This document shows positions 15,602 through 25,658 of a DNA stretch of 64,000 nt, one piece after another. A program made the position numbers and the translations under genes. The DNA lies in contig NZ_CP076620.1 in NCBI RefSeq assembly GCF_020911725.1, positions 294,501 to 358,500 of the forward strand. The letters run 5' to 3'. The notes beneath the pieces are model-generated. The model was not told the DNA's origin. It saw nothing but the letters and a program-made list of their open reading frames with translations, and ran no database searches. The DNA comes from Clostridium cadaveris. Its GTDB lineage: Bacteria > Bacillota > Clostridia > Clostridiales > Clostridiaceae. Position 1 is the stretch's first letter, and every line of letters begins with the position of its first letter.

Positions 15602-18600
15602 ATGAAAAGAATTGTAGCTAGTGTTTTATCAGCAGCAATGATTTTATCAACATTTGGAAATGTAACTTATGCTAAAGATTTAAAGCAGGAAGTTATAGAA
15701 ACTAAAACATATCCACAAGTTCAAAGTTATACTGCAGAAAAGAGTGGTTATTGGAGTTTAAAAAATACTTCAAGATTTTACATAGTAGAGAGTGACTCTA
15801 CATTGAATAATGAAAAATTATATAATGATGTAAAGTTAATCAGCAGTGAATTTGCTGCTAATGGTTTATCAAGTAATGGGGTTTTAGACATAGTTATAGG
15901 ACCTAAAGAGAAGATAAAAAGTGGTGATATAGTAGTTTCTATTGAGAAAATTGAAGAAACTTCTAATGAAGAAGGATATAAAATTGAGGTTAAAGAAGAT
16001 GTAGTTAAAATTACTGCAGCTAATGAAAACGGTTTGTTTTATGGAATGAGAACTGTAGAAAAAGCGTTAATTGGAAATGATGGAAAGATGCAGTTAGGAA
16101 CAATAGTAGATTATCCTGAAATGGGAGTACGTTCTTTCCACTTGGATTTAGCACGTAAGTATTTTACTAAGGATTGGATAATATCTATGATAAAGGATCT
16201 TTCTTATCAAAATATTAGTTCAATACAAATACATTTTTCTGAAAATGAAGGGTTTAGATTAGAAAGTAGTGTTTTAGAAAATAAAATACCAGGTTTTGAG
16301 TATCCTTCAAATGGATATTATACAAAGGCAGATATGAAAGAAATAATAGATGTCGCAAAGAAATATCATATAGAAGTTATTCCTTCTTTAGATACTCCAG
16401 GACATTTAGGATATGTGCTTAATCAACTTGAGTCTAAAACAGGAAAAGATTATTCAGTTAGAAACCTTTTCCCAAGTGATTCTAGAAGAAATCAAACCTT
16501 TAATATTTTTGAATCAGAAGAAGCACAAACTTTTCTACTAGAAATGATAGATGAATTCGCTAAGTTTTTCTCAGAAAATGGTTCAACTAGAATGAATATC
16601 GGTGGAGATGAGTTTTTAGCTAATTTTACATCTATGAGTAATGAGCAATATCAAACTCTTATGGGTTTCTTTAACAAGGCATCTGAAACTGTAAAGAAAT
16701 ATGGAATGAAAGCAAGAGCTTGGAACGATGGATTATTGGTTCAAGGTTATGATGGATATAAATTAGATTCAGACATTGAAGTTTGTTATTGGGGACTTGG
16801 AAAAGGATCAGCTCCAGTAAAGGACTTTTTAAAAAATGGAAATAAGTTAGTAAATTATGTAGATGCATATATGTACTATGCTCTTTCTCCATGGTGGATG
16901 AATAATGCAAATCCAAAGGGTGAGAAAATATATAAACAATGGGAACCAGGTAAAATGAACGGTCTTCCAGGAGGAATTTCACAGGATTTTGAATATCCAT
17001 ATCCAAATCAATTATTAGGAGCTTCTTATGCTTTATGGTGTGATATGCCAAACTATCAAACAGAACAAGTAATTGCTGAGAATTTATATATGCGTACTCG
17101 TTCTATGGCAGCTAAAACTTGGAATCCAAAAGGAAATAAGGCTGATTATGCTGAATTTGAGCAGTTTGCAAAGAAGGTGGGAAGAGTTCCAGGCTATGAT
17201 AAGGAGCTACCTGCAGCAAAGGATGTTGTTCATGTAGACGAACTAGAAAATCCAACTTTAAATGGTAAACAGTTATCTAGCTTAGTATTGCCAATTGTTC
17301 AATCTTATGAAGTATCAGAAAAGAGTAAGAGTTGGACAATGGATGAAACAACTAGATTTGTTATTCCAAAGACTGAAGAGTATTTAAGCAATGTAAGGTT
17401 AAAAGAAGTTGTAGAATTAGTTTCAGCTGAATTTTTAGAGAAACAAATTCCTACAAATAAGGAAATCGATAAGGTTTATGATTTAGAATCAAAAGTAACT
17501 TCTAATGATGTAGTTGTCACTATAGATAAAGAAAATCCAATTACAGAAAAAAGTAATAGTGATGAAGCTTATAAAATTGAGATTAGCGATAAGGGCGTAA
17601 AAATAGTAGCTGCTTCAGAGAATGCTGCTATGTATGCATTACGTACAATACAGCACTTAATGATTAATAATAATAACAAATTAACTTATGGAACTATAGT
17701 AGATTATCCTAATGTAGCAGAGCGTAGAGTTCATGTTGACATGGCTAGAAAATATATATCAAAAGATTGGATAATCCAACATATAAGAGAACTTTCTTAT
17801 TTTAAAATGAATGCTATCCAACTTCATTTCTCAGAAAACATAGGATTTAGAATTGAAAGTGACTTTGATCCAGCAATAGTATCAAAAGATGGATATTTAA
17901 CTAAGAAAGAAATAAGAGAAATTTTAAAAGAAGCTAAAAAGTATGGAATAAACGTAATTCCTTCTTTAGATACTCCAGGACATGTACAGCACATATTGAA
18001 AGTTCATCCAGAGTATGGACAAGTAGATAAGTATGGTAATAAGAGTACAGTTGCATTAGATGTCACAAACCCTGATGCTATAAAGTATATAAAGGGCCTT
18101 TATAAAGAATACATGGATTTATTTGAAGGATGTACAGATTTCCATATAGGTGGAGATGAGTATATGGAATTCGATAGACCTCCATTTACTACACAGTATA
18201 AATCAGTTTTAGATAATTATGCTAAAGAAAAATTTGGACAAGAGTATACTTGGAAGGATACTATGGCTAACTATATTAATGATATAGCAGCTTTCGTACA
18301 TGAAGGTGGATTTAAGCCAAGAATTTGGAATGACGGTATTTACTATGGTGAAAATAGTTGGTCAGAAAATAAACAACAAATAAAGATGCATGATTATATT
18401 GGTATAGACTTCTGGTCTCAAATGGGATGGAATCCAAGTATAGCAAGACTTGAGACATTTATAAAAAAGGGTCATAAGGATATTTATAATGTAAATGCAA
18501 GTTTCTTCTATTATGTATTAAGACCAAGTAAACCAAATGATGGACGTGAACAACATTCTTTTGATTACTTAAATCAAGATCAAAGAATATACAATGAGTG

Positions 18601-19291
18601 GACACCAGGACAATTCCAAGGTAATACTATTGATGATAATTCAGAAGTTATAGGAGGAGCATCATTAGCTATATGGTGCGATAAGCCAGATTTAGTTACT
18701 GAAGATGTTATAACTGCAGATATATCTAAAGAACTACGTTCTTTGGCATCAAAATCTTGGAATACATCAAGTAATAAGATAGCAACTATTGATGAGTTTA
18801 AAGAAAACTATAAAAAGCTTGGAAATGTAGCAGCCTTTAAAAAGGGTAGTTCTTTACCAGAGGTTAAGCCTGTTAAAGAAGTAGTTGAACTAACTTATAA
18901 TGAATTAAATCAATTAATAGAAAAGGTTGAAGGGTTAAATGGCGATGACTATACTAAAGAAAGCTTTGATAATTTAAATGAAGTTTTAAAAGAGGCTAAA
19001 GCTTTATTAGGAGCAGCAAAGACTCAAGAAGAAATTGATAGTATGGTAAGTAAATTAAAAGATTCTATCAATAATCTTAAGATTAAAGAAGATGGTAATG
19101 GAGATAATGAAACTCCAAGTGTACCAGGAACACCAGGTAATTCAAATAAACCTGAAAATGAAGGTTCGAATAATATTGAAAACTCACCAAAAACAGGAGA
19201 TGAGTTTGGACCTTGGGGAATAGTTGCTATTTCAACTGTGATTTTAGGCTCAGTAATTATGTATAGAAAACGTAACAAAAAGGTAGTATAA
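15602..19291 (+). CDS. Cell-wall-anchored tandem GH20 beta-N-acetylhexosaminidase
   Basis: 1229 residues; ATG 15602 follows GGGGGTGA. Domains in order: signal peptide (1-24, cut after TYA); GH20 N-terminal domain (about 40-165); catalytic GH20 barrel (about 175-520) with Asp336-Glu337 in IGGDE; a second N-terminal domain (about 560-690); a second barrel (about 705-1080) with Asp852-Glu853 in HIGGDE; a FIVAR-like helical domain (about 1095-1165); a Pro/Asn/Glu-rich linker; and a sorting signal SPKTG at about 1195, with a hydrophobic stretch and basic tail. Both barrels keep the Asp-Glu pair and the WND segment. Known: the layout recalls pneumococcal StrH, which removes terminal GlcNAc from host N-glycans. 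The signal is SPKTG rather than LPxTG. Inferred: degradation of host or mucin glycans at the cell surface, with control by the upstream RAT leader. Confidence 0.93.
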   Translation: MKRIVASVLSAAMILSTFGNVTYAKDLKQEVIETKTYPQVQSYTAEKSGYWSLKNTSRFYIVESDSTLNNEKLYNDVKLISSEFAANGLSSNGVLDIVIGPKEKIKSGDIVVSIEKIEETSNEEGYKIEVKEDVVKITAANENGLFYGMRTVEKALIGNDGKMQLGTIVDYPEMGVRSFHLDLARKYFTKDWIISMIKDLSYQNISSIQIHFSENEGFRLESSVLENKIPGFEYPSNGYYTKADMKEIIDVAKKYHIEVIPSLDTPGHLGYVLNQLESKTGKDYSVRNLFPSDSRRNQTFNIFESEEAQTFLLEMIDEFAKFFSENGSTRMNIGGDEFLANFTSMSNEQYQTLMGFFNKASETVKKYGMKARAWNDGLLVQGYDGYKLDSDIEVCYWGLGKGSAPVKDFLKNGNKLVNYVDAYMYYALSPWWMNNANPKGEKIYKQWEPGKMNGLPGGISQDFEYPYPNQLLGASYALWCDMPNYQTEQVIAENLYMRTRSMAAKTWNPKGNKADYAEFEQFAKKVGRVPGYDKELPAAKDVVHVDELENPTLNGKQLSSLVLPIVQSYEVSEKSKSWTMDETTRFVIPKTEEYLSNVRLKEVVELVSAEFLEKQIPTNKEIDKVYDLESKVTSNDVVVTIDKENPITEKSNSDEAYKIEISDKGVKIVAASENAAMYALRTIQHLMINNNNKLTYGTIVDYPNVAERRVHVDMARKYISKDWIIQHIRELSYFKMNAIQLHFSENIGFRIESDFDPAIVSKDGYLTKKEIREILKEAKKYGINVIPSLDTPGHVQHILKVHPEYGQVDKYGNKSTVALDVTNPDAIKYIKGLYKEYMDLFEGCTDFHIGGDEYMEFDRPPFTTQYKSVLDNYAKEKFGQEYTWKDTMANYINDIAAFVHEGGFKPRIWNDGIYYGENSWSENKQQIKMHDYIGIDFWSQMGWNPSIARLETFIKKGHKDIYNVNASFFYYVLRPSKPNDGREQHSFDYLNQDQRIYNEWTPGQFQGNTIDDNSEVIGGASLAIWCDKPDLVTEDVITADISKELRSLASKSWNTSSNKIATIDEFKENYKKLGNVAAFKKGSSLPEVKPVKEVVELTYNELNQLIEKVEGLNGDDYTKESFDNLNEVLKEAKALLGAAKTQEEIDSMVSKLKDSINNLKIKEDGNGDNETPSVPGTPGNSNKPENEGSNNIENSPKTGDEFGPWGIVAISTVILGSVIMYRKRNKKVV

Positions 19292-19403
19292 AATTTTTAA
19301 AATTTCCACTAAAGTTTCCTTTCTTACTACCGATATTTAATAGTAAGCATATATATAAAATACACCTAAAATTTTAATTAAGATAAATTGAAGTTTTTCC
19401 CCT

Positions 19404-19448
19404 GAGAAGGCAGAGTTTTTAGTACGACTTTGCCTTCTCACTTTTTTT
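19404..19448 (+). terminator. Terminator after the tandem GH20 gene
   Basis: GAGAAGGCA and TGCCTTCTC pair, with additional pairing around the loop, followed by seven T residues. The remaining gap to argS holds the argS promoter and T-box. Confidence 0.9.
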
Positions 19449-19530
19449 GATAGATATACAAGCGTAAGGTTCTATTTTAATGATTTGTATGGGAAGTGTT
19501 AGTCTTGAAGTGAATAGGCGGCAGATTTTA

Positions 19531-19559
19531 TTGACATAATGAAGAGATAAGAATATAAT
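19531..19559 (+). promoter_or_regulatory. argS promoter, full consensus
   Basis: TTGACA (19531-19536) and TATAAT (19554-19559), both exact consensus hexamers, with a 17-bp spacer. Transcription would begin near 19566, at the foot of the T-box. Confidence 0.9.
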
Positions 19560-19574
19560 TATTGTACAATAAAA

Positions 19575-19807
19575 TCTTAATTTCGAAGAAGAGAAGAGTA
19601 GCTGATATTTGATCTTTAAGCGAGCAGGAGATTGGTGTAAGTCCTGTAAGATGATGTTAGTGAAGAGAATCTTGGAGAAGCTCCTAAGGCTTTGAGCTGA
19701 GGTGAGCCGTTTGCTGCGTTAAGGCATTGAGTGGATAGCAGTTGCTATCAATTTGAGTGGTACCGCGGATATAGCCCGTCTCTTATTTTTAGAGGCGGTT
19801 TTTTTAT
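19575..19807 (+). promoter_or_regulatory. T-box riboswitch for argS
   Basis: Seen: a stem I region with the conserved distal-loop sequence TTGGTGTAAGTCC; the T-box itself, GAGTGGTACCGCGGA (19755-19769), which pairs with the uncharged tRNA end; and a terminator, CCGTCTCT/AGAGGCGG with seven T residues (about 19775-19806). The specifier codon is probably AGA in GTGAAGAGAATC, fitting arginine, but was chosen by eye. Known: uncharged tRNA stabilises the antiterminator, allowing argS expression. Confidence 0.93.
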
Positions 19808-19836
19808 TTGGGAAAATAATTTGAGGAGGAAAGAAT

Positions 19837-21600
19837 ATGAATAAGTTAATTAAGAAATTGAGCCAAGTTGTTCAAAGTAAATTCGAGGCTTTAGGATATG
19901 ACAAAGAGTATGGAAACGTAAATGTATCAAATCGTCCCGATCTTTGTCAATTTCAATGTAACGGAGCTCTTCCAGCAGCAAAAAAGTATAAAAAAGCTCC
20001 AATTATTATGGCAGAAGAGGTGGCAGCTGCTTTAAAGGAAGAGGGAATATTTGAAGAGGTTACAGCAGCAAAGCCAGGTTTCATAAATATGAATGTTAAG
20101 GATAGTTTTTTAACAGATTACATCAATGACATGAATAAGGATGAAAGATTAGGCTGTGATAAAGTTGAAGACAAGAAGACTATAGTTATAGATTTTGGTG
20201 GAGCAAATATTGCAAAGCCACTTCACGTAGGACACTTACGTTCAGCTATAATAGGTGAGTCAATAAAGAGAATTTGCAGATTCCTAGGACATGAAGTTAT
20301 AGGAGACGTTCACTTAGGAGACTGGGGACTACAGATAGGTATGGTTATAACAGAAGTTCAAAGAAGACAACCAAACCTTCCATACTTTGATGCAGATTTT
20401 ACAGGAGAATACCCAAAAGAAGCACCTTTCTCTATAGATGAATTAGAAGATATATATCCAGCAGCAAGCAAGCTTGCTAAGAGTGATGAAGCAGCTATGG
20501 AAGCAGCAAAGAAAGCTACAGCAGAGCTTCAAGAGGGAAGACGTGGATATATGGCTCTTTGGAATCATATAGTAAATGTTTCAGTATCAGACCTTAAGAG
20601 AAATTATGGAAACTTAAATGTTGAGTTTGACCTTTGGAAAGGCGAAAGTGATGCAGAAGAGTATATTCCAGCTATGATTAAGGAATTAAATGAACAGGGA
20701 TATACATATAGAAGCGAAGGTGCATTAGTTATAGATGTAGCTGAGGAAAGCGATAAGCAACCGATGCCTCCAATTATTATTCAAAAATCTGATGGAGCAT
20801 CATTATATGGAACAACAGACCTTGCTACAATAATTCAAAGAGTTCAAGATTACAATCCAGCTGAAATAATATACGTTGTAGATAAGAGACAGGACCTTCA
20901 TTTCAAGCAAGTGTTTAGATGTGCAAAGAAGACTCATATAGCTCCAGAAGATATGAAATTTGATTTTATTGGATTTGGAACTATGAATGGCAAGGATGGA
21001 AAGCCATTTAAAACTAGAGAAGGCGGAGTAATGAAGCTTCAAGATCTTATAGCTTTAATAAAAAGCAATGTTGCAGACAAGATAAGAGACAACAGAGATA
21101 TGAGCAAGGAAGAAATAGAAGAGATTTCAAGAATAGTTGGGTTAGCAGCTTTAAAATATGGGGACTTATCCAATATGCCAACTAAGGACTATATATTTGA
21201 TATAGAGAAATTTGCTTCCTTCGAAGGAAACACAGGACCATACATCCTTTACACTGCAGTAAGAATTAAATCAATCTTAAAGAAAGCTGAAGAGGAGCTT
21301 CAAGGTGTAAGTGATGCTATATTAGAACCAACTTCTCAAGTAGAAAGAGATTTAATGCTTACATTAGCAAAATTCAATGAAGTTGTTGAGATAAGCTATA
21401 TAGACAAGACTCCAAATAAGCTTTGTGAATATGTATATGATCTAAGCAATACTTTTAATAGATTCTATCATGAGAATAAGATCTTAGTAGAAGAAGATAA
21501 AGCTAAGAAGATTTCATGGTTAAACTTATTAAAACTTACAGAGAGAACAATTGAAACAGTGTTAGATCTATTAGGAATGGAAGTTCCAGAGAGAATGTAG
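19837..21600 (+). CDS. argS: Arginyl-tRNA synthetase
   Basis: 587 residues, typical for the family; ATG 19837 follows GAGGAAAG. Seen: N-terminal additional domain, the class I HIGH-type motif HVGHLRS in GANIAKPLHVGHLRSAI, and a C-terminal anticodon-binding helical domain with SNTFNRFYHENKIL. Known: charges tRNA-Arg in the cytosol; many ArgRS lack a canonical KMSKS, and none is obvious here. Monocistronic: own promoter, T-box and terminator. Bacterial length and the T-box leave little doubt. Confidence 0.97.
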   Translation: MNKLIKKLSQVVQSKFEALGYDKEYGNVNVSNRPDLCQFQCNGALPAAKKYKKAPIIMAEEVAAALKEEGIFEEVTAAKPGFINMNVKDSFLTDYINDMNKDERLGCDKVEDKKTIVIDFGGANIAKPLHVGHLRSAIIGESIKRICRFLGHEVIGDVHLGDWGLQIGMVITEVQRRQPNLPYFDADFTGEYPKEAPFSIDELEDIYPAASKLAKSDEAAMEAAKKATAELQEGRRGYMALWNHIVNVSVSDLKRNYGNLNVEFDLWKGESDAEEYIPAMIKELNEQGYTYRSEGALVIDVAEESDKQPMPPIIIQKSDGASLYGTTDLATIIQRVQDYNPAEIIYVVDKRQDLHFKQVFRCAKKTHIAPEDMKFDFIGFGTMNGKDGKPFKTREGGVMKLQDLIALIKSNVADKIRDNRDMSKEEIEEISRIVGLAALKYGDLSNMPTKDYIFDIEKFASFEGNTGPYILYTAVRIKSILKKAEEELQGVSDAILEPTSQVERDLMLTLAKFNEVVEISYIDKTPNKLCEYVYDLSNTFNRFYHENKILVEEDKAKKISWLNLLKLTERTIETVLDLLGMEVPERM

Positions 21601-21664
21601 ATATGACTGATATATAAACAGACTTCTACTAAAGAAGTTATTGAATTTATAAAATAGTAAAACA

Positions 21665-21714
21665 AAAAGCCGATACATAATTTTTATTTTTACAAAATTA
21701 TGTATTGGCTTTTG
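21665..21714 (+). terminator. Terminator after argS
   Basis: AAGCCGATACATAATTTT pairs almost perfectly with AAAATTATGTATTGGCTT (one G-T pair), but the T tract is short (TTTTG). Confidence 0.75.
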
Positions 21715-21845
21715 CTATTTATATGTTTTGAATAGTGCTATTTGATATGTTCTTTAATAATATATATAAATTAATATCACAATTATGTTTTGGGTGAATA
21801 AAATATCCTATGAGTACAATAGCTGACTTTGAGAGGGTTGAATTT

Positions 21846-23198
21846 ATGGAAGATAAAACTAAATATTATGACCTTACATTATCACAAAATTTAATGCTTG
21901 TCGCAGTAAAATATTCTTGGAAAAAGGCTATAGTAAATATTGGAATATCTATGTGGTTTGATGAAGAAATAGATAGGGATATTCTTGAAGAAACGATATA
22001 TACAACAATAGATAGAATAGATTCTTTAAGAATACGTCTAAAAAAGATCAATAAAGAGTTTAAACAGTATTTTACTGAGGAACAAGCTAAGAAAATAAAA
22101 CAATTAGACTTTTCCGATATGAGCTTTGAAGAGATTGGAAACAAGTTTGAGCTATGGACAAGAACACCTATGAAATATGATGATTCTGATATGTATGAGT
22201 TTATTATTATAAAGGCACCAGAGAATAAAACTATATTATATATAAAAGTCAATCATATAGTTATGGATGCATGGGGATTAACTGTATTGGCAAAGGATTT
22301 AATAGAAGTCTATTGTGCACTGAGGGATAAAAAGGAATTGCCAGATATGCCAACTCAATTTATGCCAATAATAGAAAAAGAACTTATATACAATGATTCT
22401 GAAAGGTTTAGAAAGGATTTTGAATATTGGAAGGAATATTATAAAAGTAAACCTAATTATGCATCTATATCTAGAAAAGATATAGGAAAACCATATAGAA
22501 AAGTATCTATATTTAGATGCAAATCAAATCGCAGGATATATACTTTGGCTAAAAAGAAGACAGATATAATAAAAAAATTCTGCTTAGAAAATAATGTATC
22601 ACTGCAGATACTTCTTTTAATAGGTATAAGATGTTATCTTGCTATATTGAATAAAAAAGAGGAGATAGGGGTTATAAATGTAGTGGCTAGGCGCTCCTCA
22701 TCAGATACAAAAAAAGCTGGAGGCATGATGATAAATATCCTGCCTTTTATGATGAATTGCCTGGATAATACCACTTTTATTGAAGCTTGCAGGGAAATTA
22801 GTAGTAATCTTTTTACTTTTTTCAGACATAGTGATTTTCCATATGAAAATGTAATGACTTATATAAAAAAGACTCATTTTCAAGGAAATATGCTTGCTAA
22901 TTTTATAGATGTAACACTAACATTTCAGGCTGGAAAGATAAATACGAAAGAAGATTTAAACTTCCATCTTAAATATCACAGCAATGATGCCAATGGAACA
23001 GGCATATATCTTACAGTTATGGACATTTCAGATTTAGGAACTTTAGATTTTGTGTTTGATTACAATGTGGCTTTTGTTTCTAAAAAAATGGTAAGTCAAT
23101 TCTACTACCAAATTCTTAAGACAATTGAATTCGGTATAAATTCTCCAAATATTACATTAAAAGAGATTATGAGTACTATAGAAAAAATTCAAGAGTGA
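21846..23198 (+). CDS. Free-standing condensation-domain protein (NRPS type)
   Basis: 450 residues. ATG 21846 is preferred, 8 bp after GAGAGGG; ATG 21810 has no ribosome site. Seen: a condensation/acyltransferase fold with the active motif NHIVMDAWG near residue 136, where the first His of the usual HHxxxDG is Asn but the catalytic second His and the Asp remain; later NVVARRSS and MMINILPFM segments fit the floor-loop region. Known: such domains join a carrier-bound acyl or aminoacyl group to an amine or alcohol. First gene of an operon with an acyl ligase, carrier protein, Sfp-type transferase and exporter; its stop overlaps the next gene's region. Inferred: it transfers the carrier-bound acyl chain to an unknown acceptor. 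Confidence 0.85.
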   Translation: MEDKTKYYDLTLSQNLMLVAVKYSWKKAIVNIGISMWFDEEIDRDILEETIYTTIDRIDSLRIRLKKINKEFKQYFTEEQAKKIKQLDFSDMSFEEIGNKFELWTRTPMKYDDSDMYEFIIIKAPENKTILYIKVNHIVMDAWGLTVLAKDLIEVYCALRDKKELPDMPTQFMPIIEKELIYNDSERFRKDFEYWKEYYKSKPNYASISRKDIGKPYRKVSIFRCKSNRRIYTLAKKKTDIIKKFCLENNVSLQILLLIGIRCYLAILNKKEEIGVINVVARRSSSDTKKAGGMMINILPFMMNCLDNTTFIEACREISSNLFTFFRHSDFPYENVMTYIKKTHFQGNMLANFIDVTLTFQAGKINTKEDLNFHLKYHSNDANGTGIYLTVMDISDLGTLDFVFDYNVAFVSKKMVSQFYYQILKTIEFGINSPNITLKEIMSTIEKIQE

Positions 23199-23209
23199 AG
23201 GTGTATAGA

Positions 23210-24904
23210 ATGGGAAATAGGTCAAGTGAGGACTTTAAAAATATAAAAGAGCTATTAGCTTCTGCTTGTGTAAAACGAAAAAATAAAATTGCAATTTCAG
23301 AAAAGATAAATAATGAGATTGTAAGTTATACCGTTGAACGATTGCAAAGAGATGTTAATGCTCTGGGGACTAAATTAATAGATATGGGGTTAAAGGATAA
23401 ACACATTGCTATTATTGGCGAAAATAGTTATAGATGGGCAGTAAGTTATTTAGCAGTTATTAATGGAGTAGGGGTAGCAGTACCTTTAGATAAAGAATTA
23501 CCAAAGAATAGTTTAGTAAAATTATTATCAGCAGGCGATGTAAACGTTTTAATATTTTCTAAAATGTTTTCTTCAATGATAAAAGATATTAAATCAGGGT
23601 ATAGTGGATTAGAAACCTTCATCTGTATGGATGATAACACTGATGGATATGTAACTTTAAATGAACTTATAGAAGCTGGAGAAATGCTTTTAACTGATGG
23701 TAATGAGGAATATATAAACTCCAGAATAGATGAAAATGCTTTAAGTGTAATTGTATTTACATCAGGAACTACAGGACCCAACAAGGGGGTTATGCTGAGT
23801 CATCATAATTTAATGACGGTTGTAAAGATGGCCACTGAGTATTTTAAGGAGTATAAATATACAATTTCAGTTTTACCTCTTCACCATATTTATGAAAATG
23901 TATGTCAGCTCCTATCACCTATAAACGTCGGAGCAATCATATTTTTTAATGATAGTTTAAAGTATCTTCCAAATAATTTAAAAATCTTTAAACCTGAGAT
24001 GACAGTTATGGTTCCGCTATTCTTAGAGACTATGTATAAGCAGATGATAAAAGAGATTAATAAAAGGGGATTTATGGGAGTATTTAATAGGGCCGTAAAA
24101 ATAAGTAATTGGCTTTTGAAATTTAAAATAGATTTGAGAAGATGTATGTTTAGACATATTCTGGGTTTCTTTGGAGGAAGATTAAGAACCATTGTATGTG
24201 GTGGAGCATATTTAAGACCTGAATTAGTGAAAAATTATAGAGAAATAGGAATTAATGTGATAAATGGATATGGCATAACTGAATGTTCACCGCTTATAAG
24301 CGTTAATATTGGAGAAAACCTCAAAGATGATTCCGTAGGTAAAATCGTACAATACAATAAAGTTAAAATAAATAATCCTGATAAGAATGGTATTGGAGAA
24401 ATTCTCGTTAAAGGTGATAATGTTATGCTTGGATATTACAAGGATAATGAGAGTACAAAAAATTCTTTAAAAGATGGATGGTTCAACACAGGAGATTTAG
24501 GCTATGTGGATGAATACAACAATCTTTTTATAACAGGCAGAAAGAAGAATCTAATTGTCCTCAGCAACGGGAAAAATGTTCATCCAGAAGAGTTGGAATC
24601 ATATGTTATTGAAGTCATGAAATACGTTAAAGAGGTAGTTGTGTATACATCTAAGAATGTAGGTGGGGGAGACATGATAGTGGCATCAATATTTTTAGAT
24701 AATGAATTTTTGCAGCAGTATAGTGATGAAGAAATAAGAAAAATTGTAGATAGAGATTTGGCTGTAGTAAATAGCAATCTTCCAGGTTTTAAAAAGATAC
24801 ATCATATGTTCATACGAGAAAATGAGTTTGAAAAAACAACATCACAAAAAATTATAAGAGATGTGTTTTTAAAGGAGGTAGTTAAAAATGGAGAAAAGAG
24901 TTAA
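23210..24904 (+). CDS. Acyl-AMP ligase, long-chain fatty acid type
   Basis: 564 residues from ATG 23210, 6 bp after AAGGTG; GTG 23195 is a less likely start. Seen: the AMP-binding motif FTSGTTGPNKGVMLSH, INGYGITECSPLISVN, the GWFNTGDLGYVDEYNN adenylation signature, and NGKNVHPEELE, typical of long-chain acyl ligases rather than amino-acid adenylation domains. Its end overlaps the carrier protein gene by 17 bases. Known: such enzymes activate fatty acids with ATP and pass them to CoA or to an acyl carrier protein. Inferred: here the acceptor is the carrier protein encoded immediately downstream, so the acyl chain would feed the condensation protein. Confidence 0.9.
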   Translation: MGNRSSEDFKNIKELLASACVKRKNKIAISEKINNEIVSYTVERLQRDVNALGTKLIDMGLKDKHIAIIGENSYRWAVSYLAVINGVGVAVPLDKELPKNSLVKLLSAGDVNVLIFSKMFSSMIKDIKSGYSGLETFICMDDNTDGYVTLNELIEAGEMLLTDGNEEYINSRIDENALSVIVFTSGTTGPNKGVMLSHHNLMTVVKMATEYFKEYKYTISVLPLHHIYENVCQLLSPINVGAIIFFNDSLKYLPNNLKIFKPEMTVMVPLFLETMYKQMIKEINKRGFMGVFNRAVKISNWLLKFKIDLRRCMFRHILGFFGGRLRTIVCGGAYLRPELVKNYREIGINVINGYGITECSPLISVNIGENLKDDSVGKIVQYNKVKINNPDKNGIGEILVKGDNVMLGYYKDNESTKNSLKDGWFNTGDLGYVDEYNNLFITGRKKNLIVLSNGKNVHPEELESYVIEVMKYVKEVVVYTSKNVGGGDMIVASIFLDNEFLQQYSDEEIRKIVDRDLAVVNSNLPGFKKIHHMFIRENEFEKTTSQKIIRDVFLKEVVKNGEKS

Positions 24905-25115
24905 AAGCATAATAGCCGATTATTTAGGACTAAAAACAGAAGATATAAAACTAGATATGGGACTGGTTGAAGATTTAAATATCAATTCTTATGATATTAT
25001 GAGCATTGTTTCACTTTTTGAAGAAGAATTTAACATCGAAGTGCCGGATACAGATATAAGATTATTTCAAAGGGTAAACGATATAGTGGAATATATTAAA
25101 AAGAGAAATTTTTGA
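24888..25115 (+). CDS. Acyl/peptidyl carrier protein
   Basis: 75 residues; ATG 24888 lies inside the end of the ligase gene, after AAAGGAGG. Seen: an acidic four-helix carrier sequence with DLNINSYDIM; the phosphopantetheine attachment site would be Ser34 in NSYD, where most carriers have DSL. Known: the carrier is activated by a phosphopantetheinyl transferase, and one is encoded next. It is clearly not the housekeeping fatty-acid AcpP, which has a DSLD motif and sits among fab genes. Dedicated carrier for this operon. Confidence 0.9.
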   Translation: MEKRVKSIIADYLGLKTEDIKLDMGLVEDLNINSYDIMSIVSLFEEEFNIEVPDTDIRLFQRVNDIVEYIKKRNF

Positions 25116-25636
25116 TTTATATAGTAAGAGGAAATTTTAAAGAAAGAGAAGCTAGTCATATTGCATGGAAAGTATTAGATGATATATTGAAAAAAGAGCT
25201 TGGAGTGTCTCTAAATAAATTGACTATTAAAAAAAACGAGTTTGGAAAGCCATATATTGAAGAAAATTCTTCTATAAAATTCAATATAAGTCATTGCGAT
25301 GGAATCGCTGTATGCGGGGTTGGAGGGGGTGAGTTTGGGGTGGATGTGGAAAAGATAAGAACTTTTAATAAGAAAGTCGCAATGAGAATTTGTAGTAAAG
25401 AAGAGCTTCAATGCATTGATGATTCGACATATCCAGAAAAGCAGTTTTTTATTTATTGGACACTGAAAGAGAGCCTTGGAAAAGCTTTAGGGGTAGGTCT
25501 GAACTATTCTATGAGAGAAGTAACCTTTACATTAAAAAAAACAGAAATCTCATGTTCACTTGAGGGATATGAATTTATGCTATATGAGCTATATTCAAAA
25601 TATTTGTTAGCCATATGTGTTCCAAGGGGAGTGTGA
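25112..25636 (+). CDS. Sfp-type 4'-phosphopantetheinyl transferase
   Basis: 174 residues starting at TTG 25112, overlapping the carrier stop (TTGA); the ribosome site is weak (AAGAGA), so translational coupling is likely. Seen: KPYIEENSSIKFNISH, FGVDVEKIR with the metal-binding Asp and Glu, and the WTLKESLGKALG motif. It is shorter than Sfp (about 220), closer to compact members. Known: transfers phosphopantetheine from CoA to the serine of carrier proteins. Position directly after the carrier gene shows its partner. Confidence 0.92.
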   Translation: MIYIVRGNFKEREASHIAWKVLDDILKKELGVSLNKLTIKKNEFGKPYIEENSSIKFNISHCDGIAVCGVGGGEFGVDVEKIRTFNKKVAMRICSKEELQCIDDSTYPEKQFFIYWTLKESLGKALGVGLNYSMREVTFTLKKTEISCSLEGYEFMLYELYSKYLLAICVPRGV

Positions 25637-25658
25637 GGTTCTTAAATGAGGTGAAAAA

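Noticed and set aside
16671-17051. 126-codon minus-strand frame inside the tandem GH20 gene
   Set aside because: Antisense shadow of a strongly conserved catalytic domain, with no ribosome site.
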